A stretch of 64,000 nucleotides of DNA, from the NCBI GenBank assembly GCA_030180135.1, contig CM058230.1, positions 17,857,082 to 17,921,081 of the forward strand, read 5' to 3'. The notes under the pieces are model-generated. The model ran no database searches, had not been told where the DNA came from, and worked only from the letters and a program-made list of their open reading frames with translations. Below are positions 10,415-22,272 of the stretch, in pieces. Numbering within the stretch: the stretch's first letter is position 1; each line of letters starts with the position of its first letter. The stretch comes from Orychophragmus violaceus (taxonomy: Eukaryota; Streptophyta; Magnoliopsida; Brassicales; Brassicaceae). The position numbers and the translations under genes were made by a program.

Positions 10415-12770
10415 ATGTGCAAGTCGTTGATGGTAGATGAAGAATGAAGAAGGAACAAGTGGAAGTTCAAGTCGTGAATGGAGCTGATGTCTCTGCATTC
10501 CGAGTGGAATTTTATTTGATTGTTGCCTTCAAATTTGGTTTTCTTTTGGGAATTACTATTTGTGTAACTGCTTTGAACAGATCTACATTATTCATTTCAG
10601 TTATGGATTTGGATATTTATCATTTTGATTAAAACATATTTTGAGTTTTTTGAATCTTAATGATTGTTTAATAGTAGCATTCCATTAAAGAATTGGTTTT
10701 ATGAAATTAAACTAAACGAATAAACCAATAACATAAATATCAAATCAACTTTCTTTGGCAATATTGTTTGGGCCGCATTGCTGAGAAACAAATTCGGAAA
10801 CTCCATCCTAAAGGATTTTCTCAGAAGGCCTACTTTAATAGGCTTTTGAGATCAGTTGACTAAAGTCAAGTGATGAGTATGAATTTTGTTTGAATAGGCC
10901 AAATGATTGTTCTCACCTTGACGTTTTAAACATAGGGAAGGGGCTTATTGGGCCTAATTCATTTGAATTATGAAAGCCCAACGAGCATAATTGCTGCAAA
11001 GAAAAGTGGTCAGTACTTCATAATCTGGCTGATTCGAATCAGTAGATGATGGTTATGTCATGAAGACATGAACTGGAATTCTTGATGAAATTAAAGAAGT
11101 TCCAAAATGAAGTACAAGGACTAGTTGAAATATGGCTTTTCGAATGGTCGAATAAGCAGATCACTTGAGTCAAGTAAAATGTGATTATCTTTATGAGTGC
11201 GAAGTAAATTCGCGACTCAAATCTCCTGGAAACTCCATTGGAATGGTTTTTGTGACTGGAGAGATCAAATATGTAAGACATAGTTTGATTAAAAGATGAA
11301 TCACAGTAAGATCTTCCAATAACACCCTGAAAATAGACGTTCTAATAGTCTCAGTGAAACTATAAATTAAGTTCCACCAAAATCAGATAAAAGACATCAC
11401 ATTAAATGTGAACTTGCATTGAGCCAACTAGTCTTTTCTGGATGTTTGGGAATTGTGTCATGTAATTGACACTGATAAGATTTCAGCCAATTAAAACACA
11501 AGTGCTAATTCATTGGTTGTCCAAGGGAAACCAAGACTCACTACTGTTACAACCATTCTGAGGACAGTATCAGTGCCGCTTGGAATTATGTTTTCTGTAG
11601 AGAGATATACTTTCTAAGAAAATAGTGGGAGTAAAGTAGAACTCGAAGAAATTCGAGAGACACAAAAGTCTGCTCAATCTTTTGAAAGAGCAGAAGTTAG
11701 ATCTACAAGAAACTGTAGAGTCTGACACTTGTGGAGTCTGTTTTTCGCAAGATCCGAAAGGATTTGTCACAAACCCTTAAGATATGGGTCTATCATAAAT
11801 GAAAGTCATGGTCCGTTGATCAATGATTGTGACAAAGATGCGAATAAATGAAGAAGCAGTGTTTGGGCTCCAACTCTGAAAGTAGTATTAAGAAACTACC
11901 AGGAATGAATGCTGGTTTAACAGATCCATGAATGGTTTTGTGCAATCATCTGGGAGTTGGAATCTTGGTTTTGACGAAGAAATCAAGGATTTGATTTTGT
12001 CAGAAACAGAAGGAACTGTAAGTTGTAAGAGACTAGTGGGAGCGTAGTTGCAAGTCTTGTAGTGTGCATAGAAGACATACAAGATCTCGGAAATAACGCT
12101 CTGTTGTTGCAGTCTATATTGACTTGAACATGGAGGTTACTTTAAGAATAAAAGATTTGGAGAAAAGACCTGATAATTCTTGGAGCAATAATCTATAGAG
12201 ATTATATGTGCTGAGTGGATTGTGTGAAATTACACGAATCCAGAGAGTGCAATTCCAAGAATGGCTTTATACCAAAGTCTTATGGTATGTGTCTCATAAG
12301 ATGATGTGTCATGGACACATGCTGAGTGAGATCACATGGATGATAAAGTGAGGTGCTACAAGTCGGTAGAGTCTGAAAGGCAAGTTTCCAACAGACAAAG
12401 ATGATTTCCGGTCACAGTTCGGTTATATCTTGTGTCTGTCTGGCGGTGCAAGGCACTGTTGCTGACTCCATGACTTAAGCTGAAAATTTCGCAGCTTGGG
12501 TAGCGGCGAAAGAGGTTGTTTGGAAAGAAGAGTTCATCACTGAACTTGATGTGATTCCTAGCATAGATGAGGCTAGCTGCACATCAGAGGTCCAAACACC
12601 TTGAGGGTAGGTATAACCTATTCCGTGAGATAAATGACAGAGGTGTTAAGTAGATCAGCAAGTTTCAACGAATGAGAACGTTGCTAATCTATTAACAAAG
12701 CCACTCCTTAGGCCTAAGCACGAGTCGCGGACTGTAGCTGTAGGATAAGTGAAATTAAGATGTAGTCTTA
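10415..12770 (+). pseudogene. Copia-1 pol remnant (protease to RNase H), heavily decayed and deleted
   Basis: Short blocks can be matched to the Copia-2 polyprotein in order. VEVQVVNGADVSAFRVEF at about 10460-10515 matches the post-protease segment, and FISVMDLDIYHFD near 10595-10630 matches the following block. DDFRSQFGYILCLSGG near 12402-12450 matches the RNase H region, followed by a tail resembling the C terminus near 12600-12750. Stops and shifts occur throughout, and the span is about 2.4 kb against about 3 kb in Copia-2. No YVDD or integrase triad was found. Confidence 0.7.
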
Positions 12771-13601
12771 ATTTCAGTGGGAGTTAGTAAAGGGCTTTAT
12801 TTAGTTATTTTGATTGGTTCATGTAAACATTTTTAAATGTTAATGAAATTTTTATTTCTGGATTATTTTTAACTGTGATATAAAATAATCGTTCCAAAAT
12901 GATTCATGTCATTATATATGGGCCATCGAAGTACATGAGTAGACTTGATCCTGAAACCCCATATTTAACAAAATGACATAAATCATAGTGTCCATAGTCG
13001 AAGGTTGTTGAAATTGGAACACCAACAACCACTTGAGACTAGATTGTGTTGAGACTTATGACCAAGTTTCGAGGGGTCATAGATGCGCGGCATCAAAGTC
13101 GACACATAGGTATATGTAGGGGAGCATATGACCGGACATGGCCCGCTGATGAGAACTCTACAAGATATTGATATATGTGTCATAAAAGGTTCTCATTTAC
13201 GACTATAGAGTATAGTCCTTAAACCTGAGTTCGCATGCATGTGGCTGCACATGGATTGATGCGCTTTGATCATTGTCTAACGCTGTTTCGTAACTGGGAG
13301 CTATAAGGACCTTGGTTGGGTGTATTACAAAGTGTGTAGTTTATAGTGATGGAACAAGATGGGATTTGTCCCTGCCGTTTAACGGAGGTAATATCTCTAG
13401 GCCAATCGGAGACTTGATAGCTGGTAAGAGAGTGGCCACTCCCAAACGGACTTGCCCAAGTCGTTTGAATTGTCAGTATCAAATCTGGTCCGATGAACAT
13501 GGTCTGGCTATATAAGGATGACACGCTTCTTGCCTTATGCCAGATCGAGATATTGAGACAAAAGGATTAGGGAATGTAGGATTCCAGTACAAGTGGGAGA
13601 T
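12771..13601 (+). other. Copia-1 3' noncoding region and polypurine tract
   Basis: About 830 bases between the end of pol and the 3' LTR, noncoding. The equivalent region of Copia-2 (58414-59265) is recognisably the same sequence inverted, for example around ATAGAGTATAGTCCTTA near 13205-13221. It ends in the purine tract AAGTGGGAGAT (13591-13601), the second-strand primer. Confidence 0.7.
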
Positions 13602-14240
13602 TGTTGGGAATGTCCTGAAATCTACTGTACTATCTCTAGAAAGTATGATAAGTGTCGAGATCATACATAAGTCATAAATACTGGGTGATCATGATGACTT
13701 GCTAGAGCCCGCTCTTGATCTATAAGTTTAGGACTTATTACCAGTATTGTATGATCCCAAAGGGTCACACACCATAGCTAACGGGAAAGTTAAATGAAAT
13801 TAATACGGTAAGATGCAAGGCATTTACTGTATTTGTACAGAGAATTGGGCCAGACAAAAGACAGTCTTTTGTCTGATTTGGGTCTTGGGCCCAAAAGCCT
13901 AATAGGTCATTAGTTTAATTACTTGGGCCCATATAAACAAGAGGGAGGCGCCATTAAGCAAAAAAGTCTGCGATTTCTAGGTCTGGCCGTCCTCTCTCTC
14001 TCTGTTGTTCCAGTTTGGTCTAGCAGCCTGATCCAGTAGCTTGTAAGCGTGTGGATACCTAGGAGGAGCCGGTTATCATCAGCTCTTGCAGATCTCGATA
14101 TTCCTTTGATCAATCCGCTGCAATCACAAGGTAATAATCCTGATCTGTTTATGATTCAACTGCAAATCACCTAGATCCTAGTTGATTATGTTAAGTTGTA
14201 ATCTGATAATTACACCAATGAACACACACATAATCCTACA
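13602..14240 (+). repeat. Copia-1 3' LTR
   Basis: 639-bp copy of the 5' LTR, differing at about six positions plus one extra CA near its end. It is followed at once by the target duplication CATAT and by resumed E1 sequence. Confidence 0.92.
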
Positions 14241-14245
14241 CATAT

Positions 14246-14704
14246 CCTGTGCATCCATGGAATGTGTCCAAAGTACACCCCTTAACGGGAAGAGCACTGA
14301 TAAAAAAAAAATGATACCCAATGGAGAAAAATCAGAATGCTAAAGAAGGGAAAAGAGAAGAAAGGGACTAGAGAAAGATAGTATGGTGGTCTAGAGCTGA
14401 AAAGGTAAGAGTCCATGTGCCTTTGATCGATACTCCTTAGGTGAGACCGCACTTAAATACTTGCAGAAGTCAGTAGGGTGCATGAATGTGATTGTGGAGT
14501 TTACTTAGGACAGTTGCTAAGTGTGGGGGAAGTATATGTTGGTCTTGATATCCTATGATTGATTCTTTCAGTGGTTTACTAAGGGGAATCTGAGTGTTGT
14601 TGCTTCTAGGATGAAAAGAGTTTCTGAAGAGTTTTCAAACCTCTTCACCATGTTTTAGTTCTCTGTTTTGCTTGAGGGCAAGCAAAAGCTAAGTGTGGGG
14701 GAGT
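14246..14704 (+). other. E1 3' internal region with polypurine tract
   Basis: Noncoding E1 sequence after Copia-1, recognisably homologous to 51140-51620 of E2 (inverted). It contains AAGTGTGGGGGA at 14519-14530 and the true PPT AAGTGTGGGGGAGT at 14691-14704, directly before the 3' LTR. Together with 6883-6896 this makes three near-identical purine boxes in one element. Confidence 0.75.
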
Positions 14705-15885
14705 TGATATACCATGGATTTTAGGGCTTTTAGCCATGGTATATATCTTATTTATCGAGTCTTTTATTATGTTTTGGAGTCTTTTTAGTATGTTTACAGG
14801 TCTAGACACGTTTGGAGCAGAATTGGAGTTATTGGAGCATTCTGGAGCATTCTGGAGATTTAACCCGAGAGATGGACTTCACTGTCGAATTCACAGACCT
14901 GCATCGATCGCCACACTTGTGGCATCGATCGATGCAAGGTCGACGCAGACATTCTCGGCGGTTTAATGAGAAGAGTTTGGGAATTGCAACTTAAGCCCAA
15001 AAGTTTCTATAATTACAAAGAAGCCCCAGCCGACTTTAGACCATTATATTAGGGTTTTTAAGCCATTGTTTAGGATACGCTTTACTTAAGCTTTATTTTA
15101 CTTTTGAGAGAGAGTTAGGGGCTGATCCTGATCTCGAAAGAGAGAGGAATTTGAACCCCAGTTCTTTATTTGATTTTATAATATATTTGGTTTTCTATTC
15201 ATGATGTCTTCTGTTTCGATGAACATGTCTGAGTAGATTACCTGTTAAGTTTAGGGATTCTCACAAGGGATTTCATGGAATTATAGGTTGATTAATCTGT
15301 AGGGACTCATACTTGCTAGTTCTTTATCTAGGATTGTTCTTGATGCTTAATCTGAAGTAGCTATCCAGATTTATGATGTTAGGTTGATTGATGCAACGAC
15401 AGTTGGTTAATTAGCTAGAAAGAACCTAGATGAGCAATTGAATTACTCGCAAAGGAATTTGGTTTAATTGAACTGTGAACATATCGAACTCGATCTTAAA
15501 GCTAGTTTAATCTGTTAGTAATTGCAAAGGAATTTGGATTGCTGCACTTAGACTTAGAGAATTCTCGCAACGACAGTTGGTTAATTCTATATCTGTGTTT
15601 GAGTTCTAGAACAATTCTTAATTAGATCCCGCTTGATTGATTGCTTGTGTTCCTGATTTCCTGAGAATTTCCTAGACTTAACGCTTCGCTTCCTTGCTTA
15701 CAAACTCGCCTGATTTACTTTCTGCTTGCTTTTTAGTTTCTTATCATATTTGCTTTCTCCTAGTTTAATCTTTTATGTTCTTAATCTATCGTTGACCGGA
15801 GTCCCTGTGGATTCGATACCCTAAGTACTACAACTACATCACTGTGCACTTGCAGTTAGTATAGGGATTAAAACTCGACCTATCA
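14705..15885 (+). repeat. E1 3' LTR
   Basis: 1181-bp direct repeat of 3703-4882, ending GACCTATCA and followed by the GTCTT duplication (15886-15890). The TCGATCGA motif pair is at about 14902-14936; the first copy is altered here to ATCGATCGCC. Confidence 0.92.
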
Positions 15886-15890
15886 GTCTT

Positions 15891-15965
15891 CTTCACTTTG
15901 GCTTGCCATTTTTGCATCTTTGTCAGCTTCATTGTTTTGTGGATTTTAGATGATGAAGAATCCAT
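15891..15965 (-). pseudogene. hAT-1 N-terminal coding piece, cut off by E1
   Basis: Read on the minus strand from an ATG at 15963-15965, which is preceded by an acceptor-like TTGCAG, the frame gives MDSSSSKIHKTMKLTKMQKW and then VKK. It runs into the E1 target site. Removing E1 and one GTCTT copy joins it to the lysine-rich start of hAT-1 at 3697, although the BED finger frame is offset from it by a shift. Confidence 0.6.
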
Positions 15966-17804
15966 CTGCAAAAAACAAAGCAAATACATGAGACATCTAT
16001 AATAGTTTACAAGTCAACATATTGTCTCCTAACACAATGAGAACCGTAGCATCAACAAATCGTAAAAACAATAACATAAATCTCGACAAACACTACACCT
16101 AGTCAATATATCAGAGTTAGTTAATTTCTCATTTTATAAAAATGATTCAAAGAACGATCCATACATAAAAACGATCTTTTTTAAAGTTAGTTTGTGTTTT
16201 GAAACTATAAAAAAATGATCCATTCATTTAGACACAATCCATTCAGCCCGACCAACACAGTCAATACAACTCGACCGACACACTCTATATATACCGACAC
16301 AATATACAACTCGGCCAACACTATGCATACAACTCAGTCTATTCTAACCCAAAACCAAACATTGACGAACTTAAAATCAAAATTGTACAGAATCGATCCA
16401 ACACAGGTCATAAAATTCGACAAACAATCCATACAATAAACCTCTATACTCAGCCGGTTCAAAAGGTAGAAGAAAATGACCCAATAGAAAGAAGAATGAT
16501 GATTACATGCGATTGATTCTTGAATTCTCCGGCGAAAGAGAGGTTGAGTTTCGACAGTTTTCGAGTTTATATTTGACAAATTGGACCACGGTTATATATT
16601 GAAAGTGTAGGTATCTATGGTGAAGAATATGGGAAGTGGATTTGTGCAATTTCGGTAGTTGAGATATTGAACTTTTGATCGTGAATATACGTCGACTAAT
16701 ATGGAAATGAGAAAGATTTGGGATCATGGCAACAAAAGCGGATCACCCATATACCCTAATGGGTGTTCGGGTTTCACCTGACCCGATCCAATATCCACCA
16801 TACTCTAAAAACATATTCATTCGGGTATATGCTGAAATCTGAACCCGACCCGGCCCGGTTTTTTGATCCGGTTTTGATTCGGGTTTTCTTGTTCGGATTA
16901 TATGCCCTGGCCTACTGTGTATTGCGTCTATCTACCCTAAAATTATTAAAAGTGGTGGTATCTAAGCCATGCAAAACTGCATGTATTATCTTTATATACG
17001 CTGTTGTTTTAAGGAGACTGACATGAAAGCTAAAATCGAAACTAACTTGAGGTTGGATTGCTTGTACCCCTAAATCCTTCCCTTCGTTCCTACAATGCAC
17101 AAGCGTTGTTCGTGAGCCCGATTTTTTCATGTTTAGGTGAGAATGACATATAAGGAATTATTATCTTGTGGGATAAAGGAATTAAATTGTATCTGAAATT
17201 ACAAATAGTAGTATTGATATCCAGTAAGAAAACATGAAATAAAAGAAAACAAAGATGTTGACAAAAAAAAAAAAAAAAAATGAAAAGAGGAGTAATGCTT
17301 CCTAGCCCATGACAATAAAATAAATTGAAGTGGTGATAAAAGTGTCAAATGAAAAAAGATTTTGTCTTTACAAACTTTAAACCTCATTCATTCAAATTTG
17401 TAAGATTCTAAAATATCGAATTGATTTTTTTTGAATTTTAATAGAAGAATTTTAAGTTTTAGATTAAAAAATTGAACTTGAAAAATATATAGGTTATGAT
17501 GGAACTTTTTTTAATCTTCTCTATTAAACTTAACATATTTGGATTTTGGAAACATACCAATACATACTGCAGTGTAAAGCTTTCAATATATCTATATATA
17601 TACACATACACATATAGATATGATGCATTAACCAAATCTTCAAATAAGATTTTGTAAAGAAAAGAAATAAAATGAGTTATGATTGTGCCTTTTAAAAACC
17701 TACATTTACTGATATGATATACTGAAATAACCAATATTCAAAACCAAAATTAATTTTACTCCAAAAAAATGCAAGTATACTTTTATATCTACAACATGAA
17801 AAAG

Positions 17805-17858
<54 letters not shown>

Positions 17859-18407
17859 GAGGCATGTGGGTCCGCGTGACATGAGAGAGACACCTAGGTA
17901 AGAAGAGGATTGAAAAGTAGGAAAAAACGGTTTGGAGGGAAGAAACAAATGCAATATGTGTGTGCGATTTGGTGAGCATGTTTCATGTTCGGCCTTTCTG
18001 TTGCACAATCCCTGCCTCAATCTTTGGCCCAATACAACTTAATTACGCATTCTTTTCTTCTATTTCTCCAATCCTTTAAAACTACACTCTTTTAATTTCT
18101 CTCCTCTCTCTAGTTGTTTTTCTCATCACATCTTCAGCATACTTAAGTCACTTCATCCCATTTCTTTATACATTTTCTTAAAACGGTATCCTTAATTGAG
18201 AAATATATCAAAGAGTTGAGATTTAATCAAAATGTGACACTAGACAGCGAAACGATCTACAGTTAACTAATTAGTGCAAACACAAGGAATTAAAGGGACT
18301 TGGATCTTGGTTTGTTTGCTTTCTAGCTAGTAAAGATAATTTCTTGCTTTTCTGTAACCAAATTAATCACTGTCATTAACTCATTATAACACCAATTTGT
18401 TCAAGTT
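15966..18407. other. AT-rich intergenic DNA between nest 1 and MYB117
   Basis: No gene recognised. Around 16741-16890 there are scattered CCCGAACC/CGGGTTT-type blocks resembling the MITE family at 19954-20500, probably an old fragment. A polyadenine run lies at about 17263-17280. The small open frames have no protein features. Confidence 0.5.
17805..17855. repeat. (TAA)n microsatellite
   Basis: About 17 uninterrupted units of the trinucleotide ATA/TAA, lying about 550 bases downstream of the MYB117 stop codon. The poly-Leu/poly-Tyr open frames over it are artefacts. Confidence 0.95.
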
Positions 18408-19819
18408 TCATGCCGTTCCCAAGCCAAGAAAATCGAAAAAATGTGGTTGCGGCTTAGCCTTCTCCACCACCTCCTCCTCTTCCACTTCCATTCCGATCCA
18501 GTTCATTGGCTCATTTGCCACTCCTTTCTCTTGGCTCTTAGAGTCAATGTAAGGAAAATTATATAACGCTTCTGACGTGGCACCAACATTATCTCCGACC
18601 ATCATTTGGTTGCCAAACATATTCACAACCATCGGAGTCTCATTGCTCTCATAACCTGAACATTACAGAACCACACAAAAAAAAACACACAAAAATATCA
18701 AAATATGCAAAAGGAGAAAGTTAATGGAACAAACTAATGGGAGAAAAGAAGAGCAATCGATCACCTTGAAAGCAATGAAAAGGCAACACAAGCTGATTAT
18801 GGTCAGTCGTGATAGACGCATTATTAACCAGGTGATGAGTCAAATTAAACTCGTGGAAAGGCTGAGTAAAGTAATGATCAGTGGAGATAAGAGAGTGGTA
18901 ATTAGGGTTAGGGTTAGGATGATTAGGAAGAAGATGAGATTTAAGTGGATTATTAATCATAAGCTTCCTCCTACGGTAAGCAGAGGAGTGTTCTCTATAC
19001 TTTCGAGCCATGATAACATGCCAATGGTTCTTGACAGAGTTATCAGTCCTACCAGGAAATAGTCTTGCAATCATTGCCCATTTGTTACCATAAAGCCTAT
19101 GAGCTTGCATTAGCCTCTCTTCTTCTTCCTCCGTGAAAGCTCTTCTGTTTATCCTCGGGTCCAATTGATTAAACCACCGAAGTCTACAGCTCTTCCCTTT
19201 GTAACCAACAATCAAAATCAGGTTGATTAAGCTCACATCTTTGACTTCCTTTTTATGAGCCAAATTGGACCAAGAACACTCATAAATATATAGTATATTT
19301 AAACATTTGATTTTGTTAACAGATCTTACATAAATCTAACATCTTTGACTGACCCATATGGATCAAACCAACATTATTTTTGATGAAATTTTGTAAAACC
19401 CATTATAAAAGATTTGATTTAATAAAATTACCGGATCTTCCTTGAAGCTTTTCAGCTATGAGGTTCCAGTTTTGTGGACCGTAAATGGTGACAAGCTCTT
19501 TGAGTTTAACATCTTCAGCTGGTCTCCAATGTCCTCTCCCCAACATCGACGGTTTTGAAGACGACGAAGACCAAGACTGTCCACTATCTGTCGTCGTCTC
19601 CTTCTTACCGCTCTCGCTGTTACTATAATTAGGGTTATGGTTATTACTCTCTTCTTCGTTTTCTCCAAGAGGATTCTTCAAGATATGAAATTCATGGCTT
19701 GAGTTGCAGTTACGATGATGCTGAATGTTAATGTCGTTGAAAGGGAAGTCCCAAGAAGAAGCTTCTCTCCTCGCGGCGGTGACCTCATCCATCCACCGTT
19801 GATTTTCCGACATAAACAT
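18408..19819 (-). CDS. MYB117: R2R3-MYB transcription factor, LOF1/MYB117-like, complete three-exon gene
   Basis: Exons on the minus strand are 19819-19432, 19196-18765 and 18655-18408. All junctions are GT-AG and the total is 355 codons, close to the length I recall for Arabidopsis LOF1/MYB117. The R2 repeat begins near residue 95 (GRGHWRPAEDVKLKELV) and the intron falls at the classic GRSG/KSC junction. R3 is RRAFTEEEEERLMQAHRLYG and the following helices, to about residue 197, with the subgroup-21 tail MARKYREHSSAYRRRK. The N terminus (WMDEV, SSWDFPFNDINI) and the extreme C terminus (PHFFDFLGLGTA) are characteristic of MYB117. In Arabidopsis LOF1 acts in the nucleus in lateral organ separation and axillary meristem formation. 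No coding lesion is seen, so the gene is probably functional. Transposons lie on both sides, with a MITE 135 bp upstream of the start codon. Confidence 0.93.
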
Positions 19820-19953
19820 TAGTTTTTGTTTGGGAGAGAGGAAAAGAAAGAAGAGAAGTGTATATATAATTGAGATTTGAGGGAGATGTCACGTCAGATT
19901 TAGACAATAGAGTAGGAGAAAGACTATGCGGTGCATTTGCGTATTATATATAC

Positions 19954-20500
19954 TAGGGCTGGGCAAAAAAACCGGAACCGAAATACTGAACCGAACCCGA
20001 ACCGAAAAAGAGGAATCGAACCCGAATCCGAACCGGTAAAATACCCGAATGGGTCCTAAACCTTTATACCCGAAGAACCGGAACTGAACCCGACCCGAAC
20101 CGAGAACCGAATGGGTACCCGAAATATCCGAACTACAATTATATATTCAAAATATTAGTTATATTTATACTTAATATAACAGAATTATACAAAATTATAA
20201 TTACAAACTCAAATATATTGGTTAGTTTTAGACCAAAATATCTAAAATACCCAAAATAAATGAAATACATGAAACTTCTAGCTATATTTGTCTAAATTTA
20301 ACAAATTTTTGTTCAAATTAATCAATTTTTTATTTTTGTTTTATGATTTTCCGGGTATCCGAACCCGAACCGAACTCGAATGGAACCGAACCGAGCTCGA
20401 ACCGAAATTATAAAATACCCAAATGGGTCCTATATGCCTAGACCCAAAAACCCGAAAGACCCGAACCGAACCCGAACGGGTACCAGAACGCCCAGGCTTA
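19954..20500. mobile_element. MITE-like element with (C)CCGAACCGAA-rich body
   Basis: Starts TAGGGCTGGGCAA and ends GCCCAGGCTTA, which are imperfect inverted ends. The two outer thirds are rich in CCGAAC/CGGGT permutations and the centre is AT-rich. It is the same family as 36160-36883, where 8-bp duplications support a hAT-type origin. Here the flanks are all TA-rich, so the duplication cannot be read with confidence. It lies in the promoter region of MYB117. Confidence 0.65.
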
Positions 20501-21865
20501 TATATTTTACAAAATATATAATATAATATCTTTTGTACATAATATGGTGAGTGTTACGTATGGCTTTAGGTATGTGCGTGTATGTATATGTCGCGACCGT
20601 GTTTTCTGACGACTGTTAAAAAGGGTTATGGACCGTTGTCACGGACTGATTCAAACGCCATAGTCATTTGCCTTTATACATTATTATTATATGGGATACC
20701 ACTTTAATAAGTCAGTACATATGTAGTATCGATATTCGATGCTGTGGAATGTGGACTGTTATAAAAAATTGTTCAGGTGTACCTACATTCATAGAAGGTC
20801 CAAAGTTTTTCAAAAGTAAATCAATACTAAATTTCACATAACTGGTTTTGTAAACAATTAAATATACTCAAACATAGAATTATCTAACTATTTATATTCG
20901 GCATTTGTAGACGTTTTCGGTATTAAAAAAACCCGGATATTACAAAATTACAGATTTACTAAGATTGTGTATGATGTGTACGGTGTTATGGGTTCTTTCA
21001 TAAATGACAATGTATTAAAGGTCTAGCTAATTTCTGAAACAACTGATCTATTTTAATAGATTTTAAGCTACCTTACAGAAAAAGAGAACACCAAGATTTA
21101 GAAAGAATAAACACTCCCAATTGTCTCAACCCTGAATAGTAAATATCCCACATATATTATTGATCTAAGAGATCACTAAATATAGATTAATGTGAAATGG
21201 ACCGAGATTTTCATCTAATTAGAAAAAGTTGATATGAGGAGATGATATGACTCTTAAGAACATATCGTGTATGTTGATGAAAACGTCGGGACCATGTATT
21301 TATATGAGCAAAACTATGAAAAGATTGAAATATTTAGATTTTCGAACTAACTCTGATGAAAGGTTAGTTCGGTTTTCTAAACAAGTTCTGAAGTTTTGAA
21401 CAAAAAAAAAAAAAAACAAGTTCTGAAGTACAAGTTGAAATAGTAAAAAAAGTTTTCAGCAGTTAGAGTGTAATGAATTTTGGATCCCCTTCAAAAATGA
21501 TCAAGGAATGTTTAAAGAGGGAGTTAAGGTGTTAGATCTCCACCAACTCGGATCGACATGTCAATTTATGCATCTTTTTGAGGCATGATGTCTCGAGCTC
21601 TATCCCCAAATTGTTCTACGGCGCGTAGTAAGGTGATCGTCGTACGATGCCGAGATATTGTTCATGTAGGGAACTGTTCAATGTTTTGCCTTGCTACATG
21701 TCGTTCACTCCTCTATATTGACACCGCAGATCGACGTTGCAATGATAGCAAATCGGTGGGTCCATGTTAACTAGATTTACGTTGAATTTTAACAAACAGA
21801 CTTTATATATTAAGATGAGCTTAGCTAATTAAAAATGCTAACCACACTTCTAACAAGGACTTGAC
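20501..21865. other. Intergenic DNA upstream of MYB117
   Basis: AT-rich with no recognisable gene. The 61-codon frame at 21585 has no recognisable features. An imperfect duplication around poly-A lies near 21385-21430, where AAGTTCTGAAGT is repeated. Confidence 0.5.
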
Positions 21866-22272
21866 ATTGTGCATTTGGGTCTTAAGGGTTCTAGAAGAAG
21901 TCTCTCTCCCCTTCATGCCGAGCTCGACGCCCTACTCTGGGCTATGCAGTGTCTTCATAAACTACATCTGACTAGCGCTTGCTTCTTCTCGGATTGTGTG
22001 GAACTCATTAGTATGCTCGAGGATCCAATGGAGTGGCCCTCCTTCTCATCAGAATTGGAAGACTTCCGCGCTCTTAAGATTTTCTTTCCTAGTTTTTGTA
22101 TTAAGCATGTTAGTAGAAAGTTTATTATCTGTGCTGATTGTCTTGCTAAGAATGCTAGAGCACGTGGTATGTTATTTTCCCATGTAAGTTCATCGGTTCC
22201 CGATTGGCTCTCCATTGAGGAGAGTCGAATACCGAATTCTTAATAAAATGGAGATTTGATGTCAAAAAAAAA
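21866..22272 (+). pseudogene. 5'-truncated LINE (non-LTR retrotransposon) tail with RNase H domain
   Basis: The 124-codon frame (21869-22243) matches the C-terminal RNase H-like domain found in plant LINEs and related proteins. It has HAELDALLWAMQCL with the catalytic Glu, FFSDCVELISML with the catalytic Asp, and a C-terminal VSRKFIICADCLAKNA segment. A short 3' tail and an A-run (22264-22272) follow, as expected for a 5'-truncated insertion. ACAAGG occurs on both sides (about 21856 and after the A-run), a weak candidate target duplication. The rest of ORF2 is absent. Confidence 0.75.

Larger units (their letters stand above)
7347..14240 (+). mobile_element. Copia-1: Ty1/copia LTR retrotransposon inserted in E1
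   Basis: LTRs at 7347-7983 and 13602-14240 both begin TGTTGGGAATGTCC and end AATCCTACA. The 5-bp duplication CATAT lies at 7342-7346 and 14241-14245. A primer site for initiator tRNA-Met follows the 5' LTR and a purine tract (AAGTGGGAGAT) precedes the 3' LTR. The gag gene is intact while pol is decayed and shortened. By eye the LTRs differ by about six substitutions and a 2-bp indel (around 99% identity), so the insertion is younger than E1 in which it sits. It is related to Copia-2 (57824 onward) in gag, LTR, leader and 3' noncoding sequence. Confidence 0.93.
3703..15885 (+). mobile_element. E1: non-autonomous Athila-lineage (Ty3/gypsy) LTR retrotransposon, split by Copia-1
   Basis: Two long direct repeats (3703-4882 and 14705-15885) start with TG, end with CA and flank an internal region with a tRNA-Asp-type primer site and a polypurine tract. 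The 5-bp host duplication GTCTT is present at 3698-3702 and 15886-15890, and the hAT-1 gene resumes on either side, so both ends are certain. Subtracting Copia-1 (7347-14240 plus its own 5-bp duplication), E1 is about 5.3 kb. It has remnants of gag and of the protease open frame but no reverse transcriptase, RNase H or integrase. Movement would need proteins supplied in trans, presumably from a full Athila. I counted about 20 substitutions between the LTRs by eye (roughly 98% identity). Confidence 0.92.

Noticed and set aside
17692..18032. Frames with poly-Leu and poly-Tyr
   Set aside because: Translation of the (TAA)n microsatellite, not a protein.
19860..19870. TATA box of MYB117 (TATATATA)
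   Set aside because: It is only about 40 bases from the start codon, leaving almost no 5' UTR; TA-rich sequence is common here.
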